From contig CM031552.1 in assembly GCA_018466975.1 (NCBI GenBank), forward strand, positions 1,426,001-1,490,000: a stretch of DNA of 64,000 nt. Direction: 5' to 3'. A program made the position numbers and the translations under genes. This document shows, piece by piece, positions 1 to 10,362 of this stretch (the first letter of the stretch is position 1; each line of letters opens with the position of its first letter). The notes under the pieces are model-generated. The model ran no database searches. It saw only the letters and a program-made list of their open reading frames with translations, and was not told the origin of the DNA. The DNA comes from Sparassis latifolia. Its lineage: Eukaryota; Basidiomycota; Agaricomycetes; Polyporales; Sparassidaceae.

Positions 1-1312
1 CTGCTGAACCCGAGCGCAAGGTCTGGCAACCTATTCATCCCGACTTCCTCGACAAGCTGCTTCCTGAGTATGTCGCATACCACAATGAGCACATTCGCTA
101 TACCCCCGCCGCTCAGCAGGTGCCCTGGGATCCGAGCGTCCGCGTCAAACTCCAAGCTGGGGGAGCTTCTGAACCTCTGCAAGTCGGTCCCGTGCGCGAT
201 GTCTCGCTGAGCAAGTGCGCAATGCGCGTTTGGACTCCGGAGGGTGCACCACCAGCAGATGGCTGGCCCGTGTTGTTATTCTTCCACGGAGGTAAGTGAC
301 GAGCTGTATCTTACACGAGAATCCACTTAAGTTTGAGCATGTAGGTGGCTGGACACTTGGGACTATCTCCACCGGAACGTCGTTTTGTACGAGCATGTGC
401 AAGCGTAAGTTATCTCCGTTTATTTCTAAGTCTAAGCGACATCCTCTTACAGCTATTATGGACGTTGATGCCTTTCAGGCGCGAACTGCCTTGTATTCTC
501 GGTTGATTACCGTCTTGCGCCAGAGAACCCTTATCCCGCTGCCGTGGAGGACGCTGTAGAGGCACTAGAATGGGTTTACACCCACGGTAAAGCCGAGTTC
601 GGCGCGAATGTCCTCAAGATCGCCGTCGGCGGCGGCTCTAGGTATGCCAATCTGTGTAGTCAACAGTGTTCTGCATCTCACAACCATCTTTCTTCCGCTA
701 GCGGTGGGAATCTCGCCGCAGTGCTCACGCACAAAGCGGCATTGGTGAATCCTCCGATTCCTCTCTGCTTCCAGCTGCTCCTTGTCCCCGTCGTCGACAA
801 CACCGCGTCGGAGTCCGGTGAGCCTTACCCCTCCTGGCGTGAAAACGCGCAGACCCCATGGCTCTCCGTCACCCGCATGATGTGGTTCCGCAAGCTCTAC
901 CTTCCGAACGAGGCCGACTGGGCATCGTGGGACAACTCCCCGATCTACGCATCCGAAGCGCTTTTCGCAAAAGCGCCCCGGCGTGGGTTGCCGTGATGGA
1001 GCTGGACATCTTGCGCGATGAGGGGATCGCGTACGGCGAGAAGCTGAAGAAGGCGGGTGTTCCTGTTGAGGTGAAGATGTACAAGCGTGTTCCACATCAG
1101 GTCATGTCCATGGACGGTATGTCGCTGTGGCATCTATTCCGATGTTAGTTGCTGACGAGCGTGCGGTGTGGTTTTGTCGCATAATTAGGGTGAGTTTTAT
1201 TTTCACTGTACTGGCAATGTGCTGAAGATTGCATATTAGTGTATTGGAGACTGGAAGGCAGCTCGTTACCGATTGCGTTGAGGCGCTGCTCAAGGCTTTC
1301 GGTTCTCCGTAG
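1..1312 (+). CDS. alpha/beta-hydrolase fold-3 esterase, 5'-partial, frame broken
   Basis: The protein is a serine esterase/lipase of the hormone-sensitive-lipase-like (fold-3) group. Exon 1 runs from the window edge to 291, exon 2 is 345-404, exon 3 is 479-641 and exon 4 starts at 702; all three introns have GT..AG ends and fit the phase. An HGGGW oxyanion-hole motif spans the first intron and a GGGSSGGN nucleophile elbow spans the third. Later in exon 4 come an MELDILRDEG block and VPHQ, which carry the expected acid and His. The reading frame shifts at the CCCC run at 976-979, where one extra base would restore continuity. The last stretch (about 1240-1312, ending KAFGSP then TAG) looks like a final exon, but the phase across the preceding intron (donor near 1117) is off by one, so the 3' structure is unresolved. 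The start lies outside the window. A decayed copy of its first codons lies at 42365. Confidence 0.8.
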
Positions 1313-2060
1313 TTGTGCATTGTATCAAGGTTGTAAGTGTATTGTGGGTGTTCGAACATTATCAGTCAAATTTCCTGTTCACGGCTGTCGTTGAACGGTA
1401 TTAAGGAACCGAGGAACGGGTCACATAAAGTTGCCTTGAAAATACGGCACCGATTACGTCGATGCGGCGAGATGCTTCTAGAGATTCACAGTACGAGATG
1501 CTCGAATCCTCAGATGTGAGCGGCTTGGAGCCTTGCTGAAAGTCGAGGCCCACAGGAGGCTATGTTGAGACATCTTCATCGTGTACGTCCGGTATATAGC
1601 TCGGCATGTCCTATATATCGGTTCGATGGCTTTCTTCAACGTTACTACAGGTCGGCAATTTACCGCGTGCACCCTGCGAGTGTATGCGTTCATTCACAGT
1701 CCCTGTGCACGGTGCAGCGCGGCGTGTTCTCGCAGAGGTCGCAGTTCAGAGTGGGGTGCGCAGACGGTTTGGCAAACGATGGAACACTCGGTATACAGAC
1801 GATGCACATGAACGGATACGTACGTAGGTCGTAGGCTGGGAGGTTCAAAGTTGAACACTGAAAATGCTGAGAGAAAACTGTGCCGACGCCGCACGAGAAA
1901 CCAATTAGCAGACTCTGAGCCAAAATCGTGTTGAACGACTTGGTAAACGACTTGTCGAACGAGCGGCAACTGTGTACCTGGTGACAGAACAGATAAGCAG
2001 TAATCCTGACGAGTCGATGAGGCAAACTCTACAACGCATGTTCGTGCACAGTGACCGGAG
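1313..2060. other. intergenic, no gene seen
   Basis: No convincing coding exon is visible. The part from about 1860 to 2060 is the downstream flank of the neighbouring F-box gene; it resembles, in reverse complement, the flank after the F-box relic near 34,330-34,430. Confidence 0.5.
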
Positions 2061-2061
2061 C

Positions 2062-2375
2062 TCACACGAGCCACTCCTCCTGCCCCTCGCTCGTCTCAAT
2101 CTCCCAAGGAAGTGGGGAGGATCGGTGCATCCAGACAGGTACCACTTTCACCCGCCTCGCCCCCTCCACCGAACGCACCATGCGCATCACCTCGGGCAAG
2201 TTTCGCGTAAACACCGCAGCGTGCAGACTAGCGAGCACGGCGGGGACCCGGAATGTAACCACCACCTTCTCGTTGAGGCGCAATATCCGCGCGAGCTGCG
2301 GGTCGAGCTGATCCCAATTGAGGTTATCTGGGATGTTCGGGACTGTGTGCTTGAGATCCACGTTGTGTGACAGGT
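2062..2375 (-). pseudogene. displaced C-terminal part of the F-box protein
   Basis: In a frame different from the upstream F-box ORF, this stretch encodes the family C-terminus (NIPDNLNWDQLDPQLARIL, then LNEKVVVTFRVP, then a segment ending EEWLV). The same peptides occur in the F-box relics at 34.0 kb and, in part, at 57.3 kb. The junction with the main ORF falls in a region carrying a duplicated block of about 33 bp (2355-2387 and 2516-2548). The C-terminus is therefore probably cut off by a local rearrangement and not by an intron; no usable donor is present. Confidence 0.6.
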
Positions 2376-3422
2376 CTATGCTCTGCGTACTCTTCTCCGA
2401 CCGTCGTCGGCGTCGTCTCCTGCAAGCGGCGACGCGATCTGGCCCAAGATGGCACAAACCAAGCGCAGGGGAAATTGGGAGTTCAGCAAGATGTCCTTGA
2501 TATGCAGCTCCTCCAGATCCACGTTGTGTGACAGGTCTATGCTCTGCGGATGACGGTCGTAACCGGCGAGGTCGTTCGCAAGAGAAAGCACTAAACGCCG
2601 TAGCGCGGCTCCGCTCGTATGCAAGAGCGTGCGCAACGTCGGCCAGACACGAAACCCGCGCATTCGCACTTCGAGCGTGGAGAGGGAGGAGAAATCCAGC
2701 GGCCCTCCGTCGGTTGGCCACGTGGGCAGTTCATCGTTTGTAACAAATGCCATCCAGACCAAATTCATGTCATGTCGATCGTGAGTCCATGTCAGCGTGG
2801 AGATTTGCGGCTTCCTGGCAGCTGCGAGGAACGGTGTACTACCGGCAGGAAGATGCGTCTGAGCTTGCACAAGACGCTGTGAGCGTAGGGAGAGATCGGA
2901 TACGTGCAGCGTGGAGAGACGGGGGAAGAACGCGAGGAACGGAAAGAGATCGCTGCGCTCGAAAGTGCAGTTGGGCTCGATGACGAGACGTGTGACACCG
3001 ACGCACGGTCCCGCCTCCCAAGGTCGAACAATCATTACATCTCTCTCCGAGACTTTCCCAGTGTCGATCAGCTGCTGAAGTGTCACACACTCCACCGCAT
3101 CCAAGCACGCTAGTAGCCGCAGCAGCCCGCTGTACAACAGCGATATGTTCACGTCGTTCACACGCACCGCCAGAGCACGTATATGGTGAACTAACACAGT
3201 GGAGGTCTCTATGACGTGCAAAAGTGGCTGGATGTCGGTGATTGATACGGAGATGGTACGAAAAAGGTGATGTCGCGCGGTGGATAGCCATGCGCGGCAG
3301 GTCAGGCTGCAGGATTTGAGCGCGGCACAATCAAACTGGAGGTAATCCAGGATGTGATCGTGAGTCTCAGGTGGGAGGTGAGGCAGAGTGCCTTCGGTAT
3401 ACGTGGAAGGCGAAGCAGCCAT
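2376..3422 (-). CDS. F-box protein, 348 residues, C-terminally truncated
   Basis: The ATG is at 3422. Residues about 14-60 form an F-box (LPPETHDHILDYLQF, then CSLTCRAWL and RHHLFRTISV), the module that normally binds Skp1 in SCF ubiquitin ligases. The rest is a leucine-rich, repeat-like body typical of the expanded F-box families of mushrooms. The substrate is unknown. The frame ends in an Arg-rich stretch at 2376, about 100 residues short of the C-terminus conserved in its relatives. Two relics of the same gene lie at 33.5 kb (+) and 57.2 kb (-). It is the first member of a duplicated three-gene block. It may be a young pseudogene or a truncated but working gene. Confidence 0.75.
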   Translation of the reverse strand: MAASPSTYTEGTLPHLPPETHDHILDYLQFDCAALKSCSLTCRAWLSTARHHLFRTISVSITDIQPLLHVIETSTVLVHHIRALAVRVNDVNISLLYSGLLRLLACLDAVECVTLQQLIDTGKVSERDVMIVRPWEAGPCVGVTRLVIEPNCTFERSDLFPFLAFFPRLSTLHVSDLSLRSQRLVQAQTHLPAGSTPFLAAARKPQISTLTWTHDRHDMNLVWMAFVTNDELPTWPTDGGPLDFSSLSTLEVRMRGFRVWPTLRTLLHTSGAALRRLVLSLANDLAGYDRHPQSIDLSHNVDLEELHIKDILLNSQFPLRLVCAILGQIASPLAGDDADDGRRRVRRA

Positions 3423-4494
3423 CAGAGGAGTACGTGCAGAATATCAAAGCTTGGTGTAGATTCCGTGATAGTTGCAGGTCGATGATTTCTCTTCAAGTAT
3501 CATAACAATGAGATAGAGACGATGACTTCAGGACCAAAAATTCACTCACGTCAATAAGCAACGTCGAGCGTTGCGAAAGATTCGTACATCTCAAAGACTG
3601 TCACCCAAGTCGTCAAAGAGCACAAAGGCGTACATATACTGAGAGTGCATGGCGAGGAACCGTCGAGCCTCGCGCAAGTCCAAGTGGAGTTTGAGCGGAG
3701 TTGAAACCGCACGGAAGCAACGTGCTTCAAGATCGTCGATCGGGTACCTACGCGGATTGGTTCATTTGATGGTCCGCTGTCACGCAGAACCCCGCGAATC
3801 CATCAGGAAGCTCTGGCTTTCTCCGGCTTTCTCCGGATGGAGATTGTACCTCTGCATGGAGGGTTCAAGGCCCCAAGCAAGCAGATGTACCCAGACAGCA
3901 TACGTATCTCTTCGTAAGTACTCTATGAATATTTGTAAAGAATATCCGATGGTCCACACCTGTCCCTGACGTTTCCGAATAGGAGAAGGGGATAAGTAGG
4001 CTCAAACGAGAAGATGGGACTGGGAGTCGGAAGAGTTCAGCGGAACGTCGGCTGGCCGACCGAGGAGTTCAAGCTAGTCACGCTTTACATTAATACTGAC
4101 GGTGAGTATGCCTATTATTTGTGTCGTGAGCGTGAGTGTCATCCATGATAAAGGCCGACTCGTAGAAGGAGACGAGCGTGGGCTAGATTGATGTGAAGTA
4201 CTTGTCTCAGTCGTCTGGCCGCCGCGCAATCTCAAGCTCTCAGGTGCATCCCATGCGAGTGGGTATCATGCCAGGTATGTACGTATAAGGGCTCTGATCT
4301 AGGCACTCTGACGTACGTTAACGTTGCATAAGGTGAGTGTAAAAATGAGGACCCGCCTGGTGTGGTATAGAGTCACCCGTTTCTGGGTACTGTGTCTTGG
4401 CAAGCACCCACAGCATCTGCTCACCAACCTATGGGCTCTGCGAATAGCGGACGTCGCAAGTCCTGAGTCGAGCGAGCGCTGCGTGGTTACGATA
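3423..4494. other. F-box upstream region and intergenic sequence
   Basis: The first 350 bases are the 5' flank of the F-box gene and match the flank of the relic at 58,457-58,780, including the shared ATCATAACAATGAGATA block near 3500. Further on there is no convincing gene. Short stretches resemble decayed coding DNA but cannot be assigned. Confidence 0.5.
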
Positions 4495-4680
4495 CATATG
4501 TCGAGTGCAGACAGGCATTTCGCTATCAGGAAATATTCAAGCTTCAGGCAGCGTCCACCTCCTGGCCGTCAGTGTCCTCGCCCAAAATCCAGTGCCGTGT
4601 CCAACTGGGACGTGGCACATTGTAAGCCCTGCCATATCCTGCACTGGAACAGCGGACGACATGCCCGGAGCTCGGGTGGG
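4495..4680 (-). pseudogene. 3' exon relic of the small secreted protein gene (part 1)
   Basis: This matches, in reverse complement, the last exon of the secreted-protein gene at 13,281-13,479, including the terminal codons around 4530-4545. It has internal deletions, so no frame survives. The match stops exactly where the copia LTR and its 5 bp target duplication begin, and it resumes on the far side at 9820. The gene copy is therefore split by the retrotransposon. Confidence 0.75.
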
Positions 4681-4685
4681 GTACG

Positions 4686-5014
4686 TGTTGAAGTACATAC
4701 ATTGCGACACGGGCAGAGTAGTACGGTATTTACGCCACCACGTTACTTACGTAATCACGTAGGTAGTACTGGCGGACGTTCGGACGATGCACCTCAGTCA
4801 CTCGTTTGCTATCGCACGAGACTGAGGTGAATACTTTCTTTACCTACCTTTTATCTCCTTACTGACCTGTAGTAGCTGCGCTTGGTCCCGCTCTAGGTTA
4901 GTATTAATACAGTCACTCGTTTGCTATCGCACGAGACTGAGCTGCGCTTGGTCCCGCTCTAGATCCGTCAGACATCCCCTGGACGCCTTCCCCCCTCGCC
5001 GCGTACTCGCAATA
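4686..5014 (+). repeat. 5' LTR of the copia element
   Basis: The LTR starts TGTTGAAG and ends CGCAATA. It contains internal direct repeats: a block of about 30 bp beginning CAGTCACTCGTTTGCT occurs near 4796 and 4911, and GCTGCGCTTGGTCCCGCTCT occurs near 4875 and 4941. The internal duplication is shared by both LTRs, so it predates this insertion. Confidence 0.93.
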
Positions 5015-5033
5015 GGTTATGAGCCCCGGCTCC
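5015..5033 (+). other. primer binding site, tRNA-iMet half-molecule type
   Basis: GGTTATGAGCCCCGGCTC directly follows the 5' LTR. It is complementary to the anticodon region of initiator methionine tRNA (GGGCTCATAAC), the primer used by Copia/Ty5-like elements through a cleaved tRNA half. The same site follows the 5' LTR of the decayed copia element at 50,997. Confidence 0.8.
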
Positions 5034-5132
5034 AACTGAATCTGACAGCATCGGAAATATCGAGAACTCAATCGCTCGTCATCACCTTCCTTTCCCACAA
5101 CCTGCTTCTCTCGTTCACACCCCTGTCGAACC

Positions 5133-8100
5133 ATGTCTCTATACCCGCCGATATCTCAGGCCAGCTCCAAAGCTGAGTCGAAGCGCCTCTACGATGTCCC
5201 ATTCCTCGAAAGCAATGGCGGAAACTTCCAGACGTGGAAGTACCGCACGACTACCATCCTCCGGTTGCGTGGTCTCTATTCGCTCATCGACGGCACCGAA
5301 GCCGACCCCGGAACAGTGGATACTATGAAGAAGGCGGAGTGGGATGTCCGGAACAATGAGGCTCTCGCGCAGATCACGTTGACGCTCAAGGACGAGCCGC
5401 TTAACGGTGTGATGTACTCGATGACGGCACAGGACGCTTGGGAGAAGTTGAACAGACGTTACGAGGGCAGAGGCAAGCAAACCTTAGCCTATCTCATCAG
5501 CGACCTTTTCCGCAGCACACTTAGTGACGAGTCGCCGCTAGAGCCGCAGCTCAACACGATGCAGCAGAAGGCCCACATCCTCGAGACACTCGGGCTAACG
5601 CTAGACGACACGCTCATCGCCATCGCTATGGCTATCTCCCTTCCTCCATCCTATTCAACCCTTCGCACTATCCTTATGGCCTCTGACTCGAAACTCACAG
5701 TCGAGAAGGTCGTCAATGAGGTCCTTAGCGAGGAGAAGCGACGTGGCGAGACGACCGCAGCATCTGCGCTCATTGCGAAGCATGCTGATACCAAGTCGAA
5801 GTCGAAGGGGAAGGACAAGGACAAGAAGAAGAAGGGCAAGTGCGCTTTCTGTGGCTACACTGGTCACACGAAGGACGAGTGTCGGAAGTTCAAGGCGAGC
5901 CAGGTGGAGGGCGCCACAGCGAAGGGCGACAAGAAAGCTGAGAAGGCTGCTGATGCAAAGGAATCTGCGAAGATCGCCAGTGTCGGTGAGGCTGACTCCG
6001 AGACGCTCCGCCTCTTCGTTGCTGAGGAGTTGGCACGTGGTGATGACCTCCACCGCTGGATTGTTGATTCAGGAGCTTCCTCCCACATGACATCTCACCG
6101 CGAGTGGTTCGTAAACTACCGTGCCCTCGCTACACCCAAGCGTGTTTACCTCGGAGATGAGCGCTTTATCCTCGCCGTTGGTATCGGTCAGGTCACACTC
6201 CGTGCAGCAGTCGACCATGGCTCAACGAACACTGGCATTGTGCAGGAAGTTCTCCATGTCCCAGATCTCAATGGCAACCTGCTCTCTGTCTCGCAGTTTG
6301 ACCGCAACAGCTACGATGTTAGGTTCGCTGATGGTACGTGTCGCATCAGCAATGCCCAGGGCCGACTTAGCGCCATTGGGTACATGCGGAGAAATCTCTA
6401 TGTTCTCGACGTGACCACGCAGCTCCCCGAGCGTACCTACATCCTGCAGGCAAAAGATCTCCCTCCCTCTTACGATGACTCCATGGATGATCCCCCACTC
6501 CACGCTTTTGTTGCTAAGGAGACAACATCCAGTGCGAGTGCTCAGGTCTGGCATCGCCGCCTTGGTCACATCTCCGTAGACTCTGTGCTGAAGATGGTGC
6601 GAAAGGGAATGGTCAAGGGCATGTCGATCGTCGGAGAAAAGGTGAGTAACATCACCTGCAAGCCCTGTCTCCATGGCAAGCAGACACGCCAGCCAATCCC
6701 GAAGGAGTCGGATGTCGAGAATCCCCGCGTTCTCCATCGCACCTACTCCGATGTCTGTGGTCCCATGCAGACTCAGACGCGGTCCGGCCACCGCTATTTC
6801 ATCACGTTCATCGACGGACACACGCACCACCTTGTCGCCAACCTCATGAAGACGAAGGATGAAGCGCTTTCACACTTCAAAGCCTTTGTTGAACGAGCTG
6901 AGGTCGAGACCGGGCAGCGTGCCAATATCCTGCGGACTGATGGCGGCGGTGAGTACGAGTCGAAGGAATTCGAAGCGTACCTAAAGGAGAAGGGCATCCA
7001 CCACGAAAAGACGAATGCCTACACTCCACAGGAGAATGGTGTTTCCGAGCGGATGAACCGCACCATCGAGGAGATGGCCAGGAGCATGCTCAATGACGCT
7101 GGACTGCCGAACACATACTGGGGTGATGCTGTGTTACATGCAGTACACATCCTTAACTCTGTTCCAACCCGCACTCTCCCTGACAACCTCACACCACACG
7201 AGGCCTACACCGGAAACAAGCCGAGCGTGGCGCACCTCCGCGTTTTCGGCTGCAAAGCCTATGTCCACGTTCCGAAGGAAAAACGTCAGAAACTCGACTC
7301 GAAAACGTTCGAGTGCACGCACCTGGGGTTTGCCGCAAATCGCAAGGCCTACCGTCTGGTTCACAGAGCGACCGGCCGCATCGTCGAATCCCGCGACGTG
7401 TATTTCGACGAAGGCACCGAAGTCGCACCCAGTCGCGTCACAATTGACGTCACACCTATGCAGGAGGCGCCCGATGCGCGGCCGCAGCTGCCGCCGTCTC
7501 CGCGCCCGCCAAGGCCCACTGTCGAAGATGTCCCAGATGAAGATGAGGACGCACCTGCACTCCTGGATGTGGACGACAGCGACGACGAGGATGACGATGA
7601 CAGCGCGGATGAGGACAGCGACGACGACGTTCCACTGCCCGAAATTAGGCGCCGGCGTCACGCCGCGCGCGCCGCGCAGCCACCACCACCTCCTCCCCCG
7701 GCTCCGGAACTGCGCCGTTCAGGTCGAACGCGCACGGCACCGGTAGCGGCCGATGATGACCGCTATTTCGTGTCCTCCTACACACGGAAACCGAAGGGCC
7801 AGGATGATGTGGGTGGAGTGGGCGCTGATGCCGCAGCGGCAGACTCGGAGAATGCAGAGGAAGTGGGCGATGCAGAGAATGCTCACAAAGCCACAAGCTG
7901 GGATGAACCACAGACCTACGAGGAGGCGATGTCACGCCCCGATGCTGCGCGCTGGAAGGCTGCGTGCGCAGAGGAGCTACACGCATTTGTCAAAGCGGAG
8001 CTCTACGACGAAGTGGAGCGCCCGCGGAATCGCAAGGTCATAGACTGCAAGTGGGTCTTCAAGATCAAGCGTGGACCGGACGGTGAAATCGAGAAGTACA

Positions 8101-9440
8101 AGGCTCGACTTGTTGCCAAGGGCTTTACACAGGTTGAGGGCCTCGACTTCAACGAAACCTTTGCACCCGTCGCAAAGTTCGCTTCTGTCCGAACACTACT
8201 TGCTCTTGCTGCCAAGCTCGACCTCGAGATCCACCAGATGGACGTCAAATCGGCATTTCTGAATGGTGATCTTGATGAGGAGATCTACATGAAGGTTCCC
8301 CCTGGCTTCCGCAGGTCCAACAGCCTCGTCTGGAAGCTGAACAAGGCCCTCTATGGTCTTAAGCAGGCTGGACGTGAGTGGTACAAGAAGATCCGTGCTG
8401 AGTTCGAGGCGCTTGGGTTCACCCGCTGCCACTCGGACCACAGCGTGTTCTACAAGAACGATGACGGTATTCTCCTCATTATCGCCATTTATGTCGATGA
8501 CATGCTCATTCTTTCTGACAACCTCACTGCTGTCACCACCCTCAAGGAAGATCTCAAGTCTCGCTTCGAGATGACCGACCTTGGCGAAGCACGGTGGCTC
8601 CTCGGCATGGAAATCACTCGTGATCGTCCTCGCCGTGTCCTTGAGCTCTCGCAACACCAGTATGTCGAGAAGTGTCTCGCACAACATGGTATGGCCGATT
8701 GCCGCCCGGTCAGCACACCTATGGCACAGAACCAGAAGCTCGTCAAGCTCTCGGAGGCGGAGATCGACCCGAAGCCTTACCAGAGCGCGCTTGGCTCTCT
8801 CATGTATGCAATGATCGGGACTCGCCCCGACCTTGCGTTCACAGTGGGCGCGTTGAGCCAGCATGCTGCAACACCAGGCAAGGAGCACTGGATTGCTCTT
8901 ATGCGAGTCTATCGCTACCTGCGTGGGACAGCAGACAAGAAGCTTGTCTATTGTGGCACTACCAAGGAGAAGGAACCCCTTCTCGGATACGTGGATGCAG
9001 ATTGGGCAGCGAACGTCAACGACCGTCGATCGGTCACAGGTTTTGTTTTCCTCATATCGGAAGGCGCTGTCAGCTGGTCTTCAAAGAGGCAGCACTCGAC
9101 GGCGCAGTCCAGCACTGAAGCTGAGTATATGGCTGGAGCTCATGGTACAAAGGAAGCAGTCTGGCTTCGTGCTTTCCTCTCGGAGATTGGACAGGTTCAG
9201 AAGGGCCCTACTCCATTGCTCATCGACAATCAGTCCGCCATCGCGCTATCCAAAAATGCTGCTTTCCATGAACGCACCAAGCACATTGCCGTCCGCTACC
9301 ACTTCATCCGCGAGAAGTATGACTCCGGCGAGATCGAACCTGAGTACGTTCCTACCGGAAATCAGGTTGCTGATGTCTTGACGAAGGGGCTTCCTCGTGA
9401 GAAGCATGAGAAGTTTTCAGCGGGGATGGGCTTGGCTTAA
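5133..9440 (+). CDS. copia Gag-Pol polyprotein, 1435 residues
   Basis: One uninterrupted frame holds every domain in Ty1/copia order. The Gag capsid region covers residues 1 to about 220 and is followed by a zinc knuckle CAFCGYTGHTKDEC near 236. The aspartic protease active site DSGAS is near 312. The integrase zinc-binding region starts near 473 (HRRLGHIS, then CKPCLHGK), and its DDE core shows TYSDVCG near 538, RTDGGGEY near 602 and QENGVSER near 633. A long Asp/Glu- and Pro-rich linker covers about 780-900. Reverse transcriptase carries YVDDM near 1120. RNase H shows VDADW near 1287, STEAEYMA and ADVLTKGLP. The length is normal for the family and no key residue appears lost. Gag and Pol share one frame without a frameshift site, so the dosage of Gag must be set by another route. 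Confidence 0.95.
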   Translation: MSLYPPISQASSKAESKRLYDVPFLESNGGNFQTWKYRTTTILRLRGLYSLIDGTEADPGTVDTMKKAEWDVRNNEALAQITLTLKDEPLNGVMYSMTAQDAWEKLNRRYEGRGKQTLAYLISDLFRSTLSDESPLEPQLNTMQQKAHILETLGLTLDDTLIAIAMAISLPPSYSTLRTILMASDSKLTVEKVVNEVLSEEKRRGETTAASALIAKHADTKSKSKGKDKDKKKKGKCAFCGYTGHTKDECRKFKASQVEGATAKGDKKAEKAADAKESAKIASVGEADSETLRLFVAEELARGDDLHRWIVDSGASSHMTSHREWFVNYRALATPKRVYLGDERFILAVGIGQVTLRAAVDHGSTNTGIVQEVLHVPDLNGNLLSVSQFDRNSYDVRFADGTCRISNAQGRLSAIGYMRRNLYVLDVTTQLPERTYILQAKDLPPSYDDSMDDPPLHAFVAKETTSSASAQVWHRRLGHISVDSVLKMVRKGMVKGMSIVGEKVSNITCKPCLHGKQTRQPIPKESDVENPRVLHRTYSDVCGPMQTQTRSGHRYFITFIDGHTHHLVANLMKTKDEALSHFKAFVERAEVETGQRANILRTDGGGEYESKEFEAYLKEKGIHHEKTNAYTPQENGVSERMNRTIEEMARSMLNDAGLPNTYWGDAVLHAVHILNSVPTRTLPDNLTPHEAYTGNKPSVAHLRVFGCKAYVHVPKEKRQKLDSKTFECTHLGFAANRKAYRLVHRATGRIVESRDVYFDEGTEVAPSRVTIDVTPMQEAPDARPQLPPSPRPPRPTVEDVPDEDEDAPALLDVDDSDDEDDDDSADEDSDDDVPLPEIRRRRHAARAAQPPPPPPPAPELRRSGRTRTAPVAADDDRYFVSSYTRKPKGQDDVGGVGADAAAADSENAEEVGDAENAHKATSWDEPQTYEEAMSRPDAARWKAACAEELHAFVKAELYDEVERPRNRKVIDCKWVFKIKRGPDGEIEKYKARLVAKGFTQVEGLDFNETFAPVAKFASVRTLLALAAKLDLEIHQMDVKSAFLNGDLDEEIYMKVPPGFRRSNSLVWKLNKALYGLKQAGREWYKKIRAEFEALGFTRCHSDHSVFYKNDDGILLIIAIYVDDMLILSDNLTAVTTLKEDLKSRFEMTDLGEARWLLGMEITRDRPRRVLELSQHQYVEKCLAQHGMADCRPVSTPMAQNQKLVKLSEAEIDPKPYQSALGSLMYAMIGTRPDLAFTVGALSQHAATPGKEHWIALMRVYRYLRGTADKKLVYCGTTKEKEPLLGYVDADWAANVNDRRSVTGFVFLISEGAVSWSSKRQHSTAQSSTEAEYMAGAHGTKEAVWLRAFLSEIGQVQKGPTPLLIDNQSAIALSKNAAFHERTKHIAVRYHFIREKYDSGEIEPEYVPTGNQVADVLTKGLPREKHEKFSAGMGLA

Positions 9441-9485
9441 GTATTTTCATTTATATACTCTATTCCCTGTCACTCTGAGTGGGCG

Positions 9486-9814
9486 TGTTGAAGTACATAC
9501 ATTGCGACACGGGCAGAGTAGTACGGTATTTACGCCACCACGTTACTTACGTAATCACGTAGGTAGTACTGGCGGACGTTCGGACGATGCACCTCAGTCA
9601 CTCGTTTGCTATCGCACGAGACTGAGGTGAATACTTTCTTTACCTACCTTTTATCTCCTTACTGACCTGTAGTAGCTGCGCTTGGTCCCGCTCTAGGTTA
9701 GTATTAATACAGTCACTCGTTTGCTATCGCACGAGACTGAGCTGCGCTTGGTCCCGCTCTAGATCCGTCAGACATCCCCTGGACGCCTTCCCCCCTCGCC
9801 GCGTACTCGCAATA
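9486..9814 (+). repeat. 3' LTR of the copia element
   Basis: It is identical to the 5' LTR at every position I could compare, offset by exactly 4800 bp. It is followed by the GTACG target duplication. Confidence 0.93.
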
Positions 9815-9819
9815 GTACG

Positions 9820-9985
9820 CGATCCTCGAGTATCCTGGTCATGAGTTTCTGGCTATTCCGCACGTCAGCACATAATCTGTCGACCGTGCAGTGGGGGAGC
9901 CAGTGCCTGTGGACGCCTTCCTGCAGCGCGTTGCACATGATATTATTGAGGCCCACATGAGTTAGGCCTGTAGATACCTCAGGCA
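9820..9985 (-). pseudogene. secreted protein gene relic (part 2)
   Basis: This is the continuation of the relic at 4495-4680 beyond the copia insertion. In reverse complement it resembles exon 2, intron 2 and the start of exon 3 of the gene at 12,856-13,479. The translated peptide TGLTHVGLNNIMCNALQEGVH corresponds to HTGLDDIVHNALQDGVH in the intact copy. The 5' exons are missing, so the gene was already incomplete or was lost later. Confidence 0.7.
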
Positions 9986-10362
9986 TCGGAATAGTGAAAA
10001 TTCCTATGTTTCTGTAATTTTGCCACTCTCGCCAGCGTCTCCAGCCCTCGCCACATGAGTTTCGTCTCGCCGGCGTTTGGCGAGGCCTCCCGGGAGGTTC
10101 CGAGTCAATGCTCCGCCGCGTTCTTTCGATCTCCTCGCCTTGCGATGCTGGTGCGTATGCATATATACAGTCTGCCTCCATATCATGGGCTCCCACCTTG
10201 GACGACGATCAAAAGGTACAGTAGATTCGTGGAGTAATCGGAGAAACACCCGTATCGATATAATCGGGACCCAGCCATTCGACGACGAAACTTACACTCC
10301 TCTCCAACTGCAACAGAATCAACAATGGTGAGGGCGGAGAAGAGAATCAAGGCCAGTCAGAT
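9986..10362. other. intergenic sequence between relic and MGQYW gene
   Basis: No gene is seen. The piece 10,230-10,300 (CGGAGAAACACCC, then CCATTCGACGACGAAAC) matches the region near 60,400-60,450 of the decayed duplicate block. The duplication therefore includes intergenic DNA and not only genes. Confidence 0.5.

Larger units (their letters stand above)
4681..9819 (+). mobile_element. complete Ty1/copia LTR retrotransposon with 5 bp target duplication
   Basis: The LTRs are 4686-5014 and 9486-9814, each 329 bp and identical by eye over the full length. They are flanked by GTACG at 4681-4685 and 9815-9819. A primer binding site follows the 5' LTR and one long ORF fills the interior. The identical LTRs, the perfect target duplication and the open frame indicate a very recent and possibly active insertion. 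The purine tract before the 3' LTR (about 9477-9485) is weak. The insertion point lies inside a relic of the secreted-protein gene. Confidence 0.95.
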
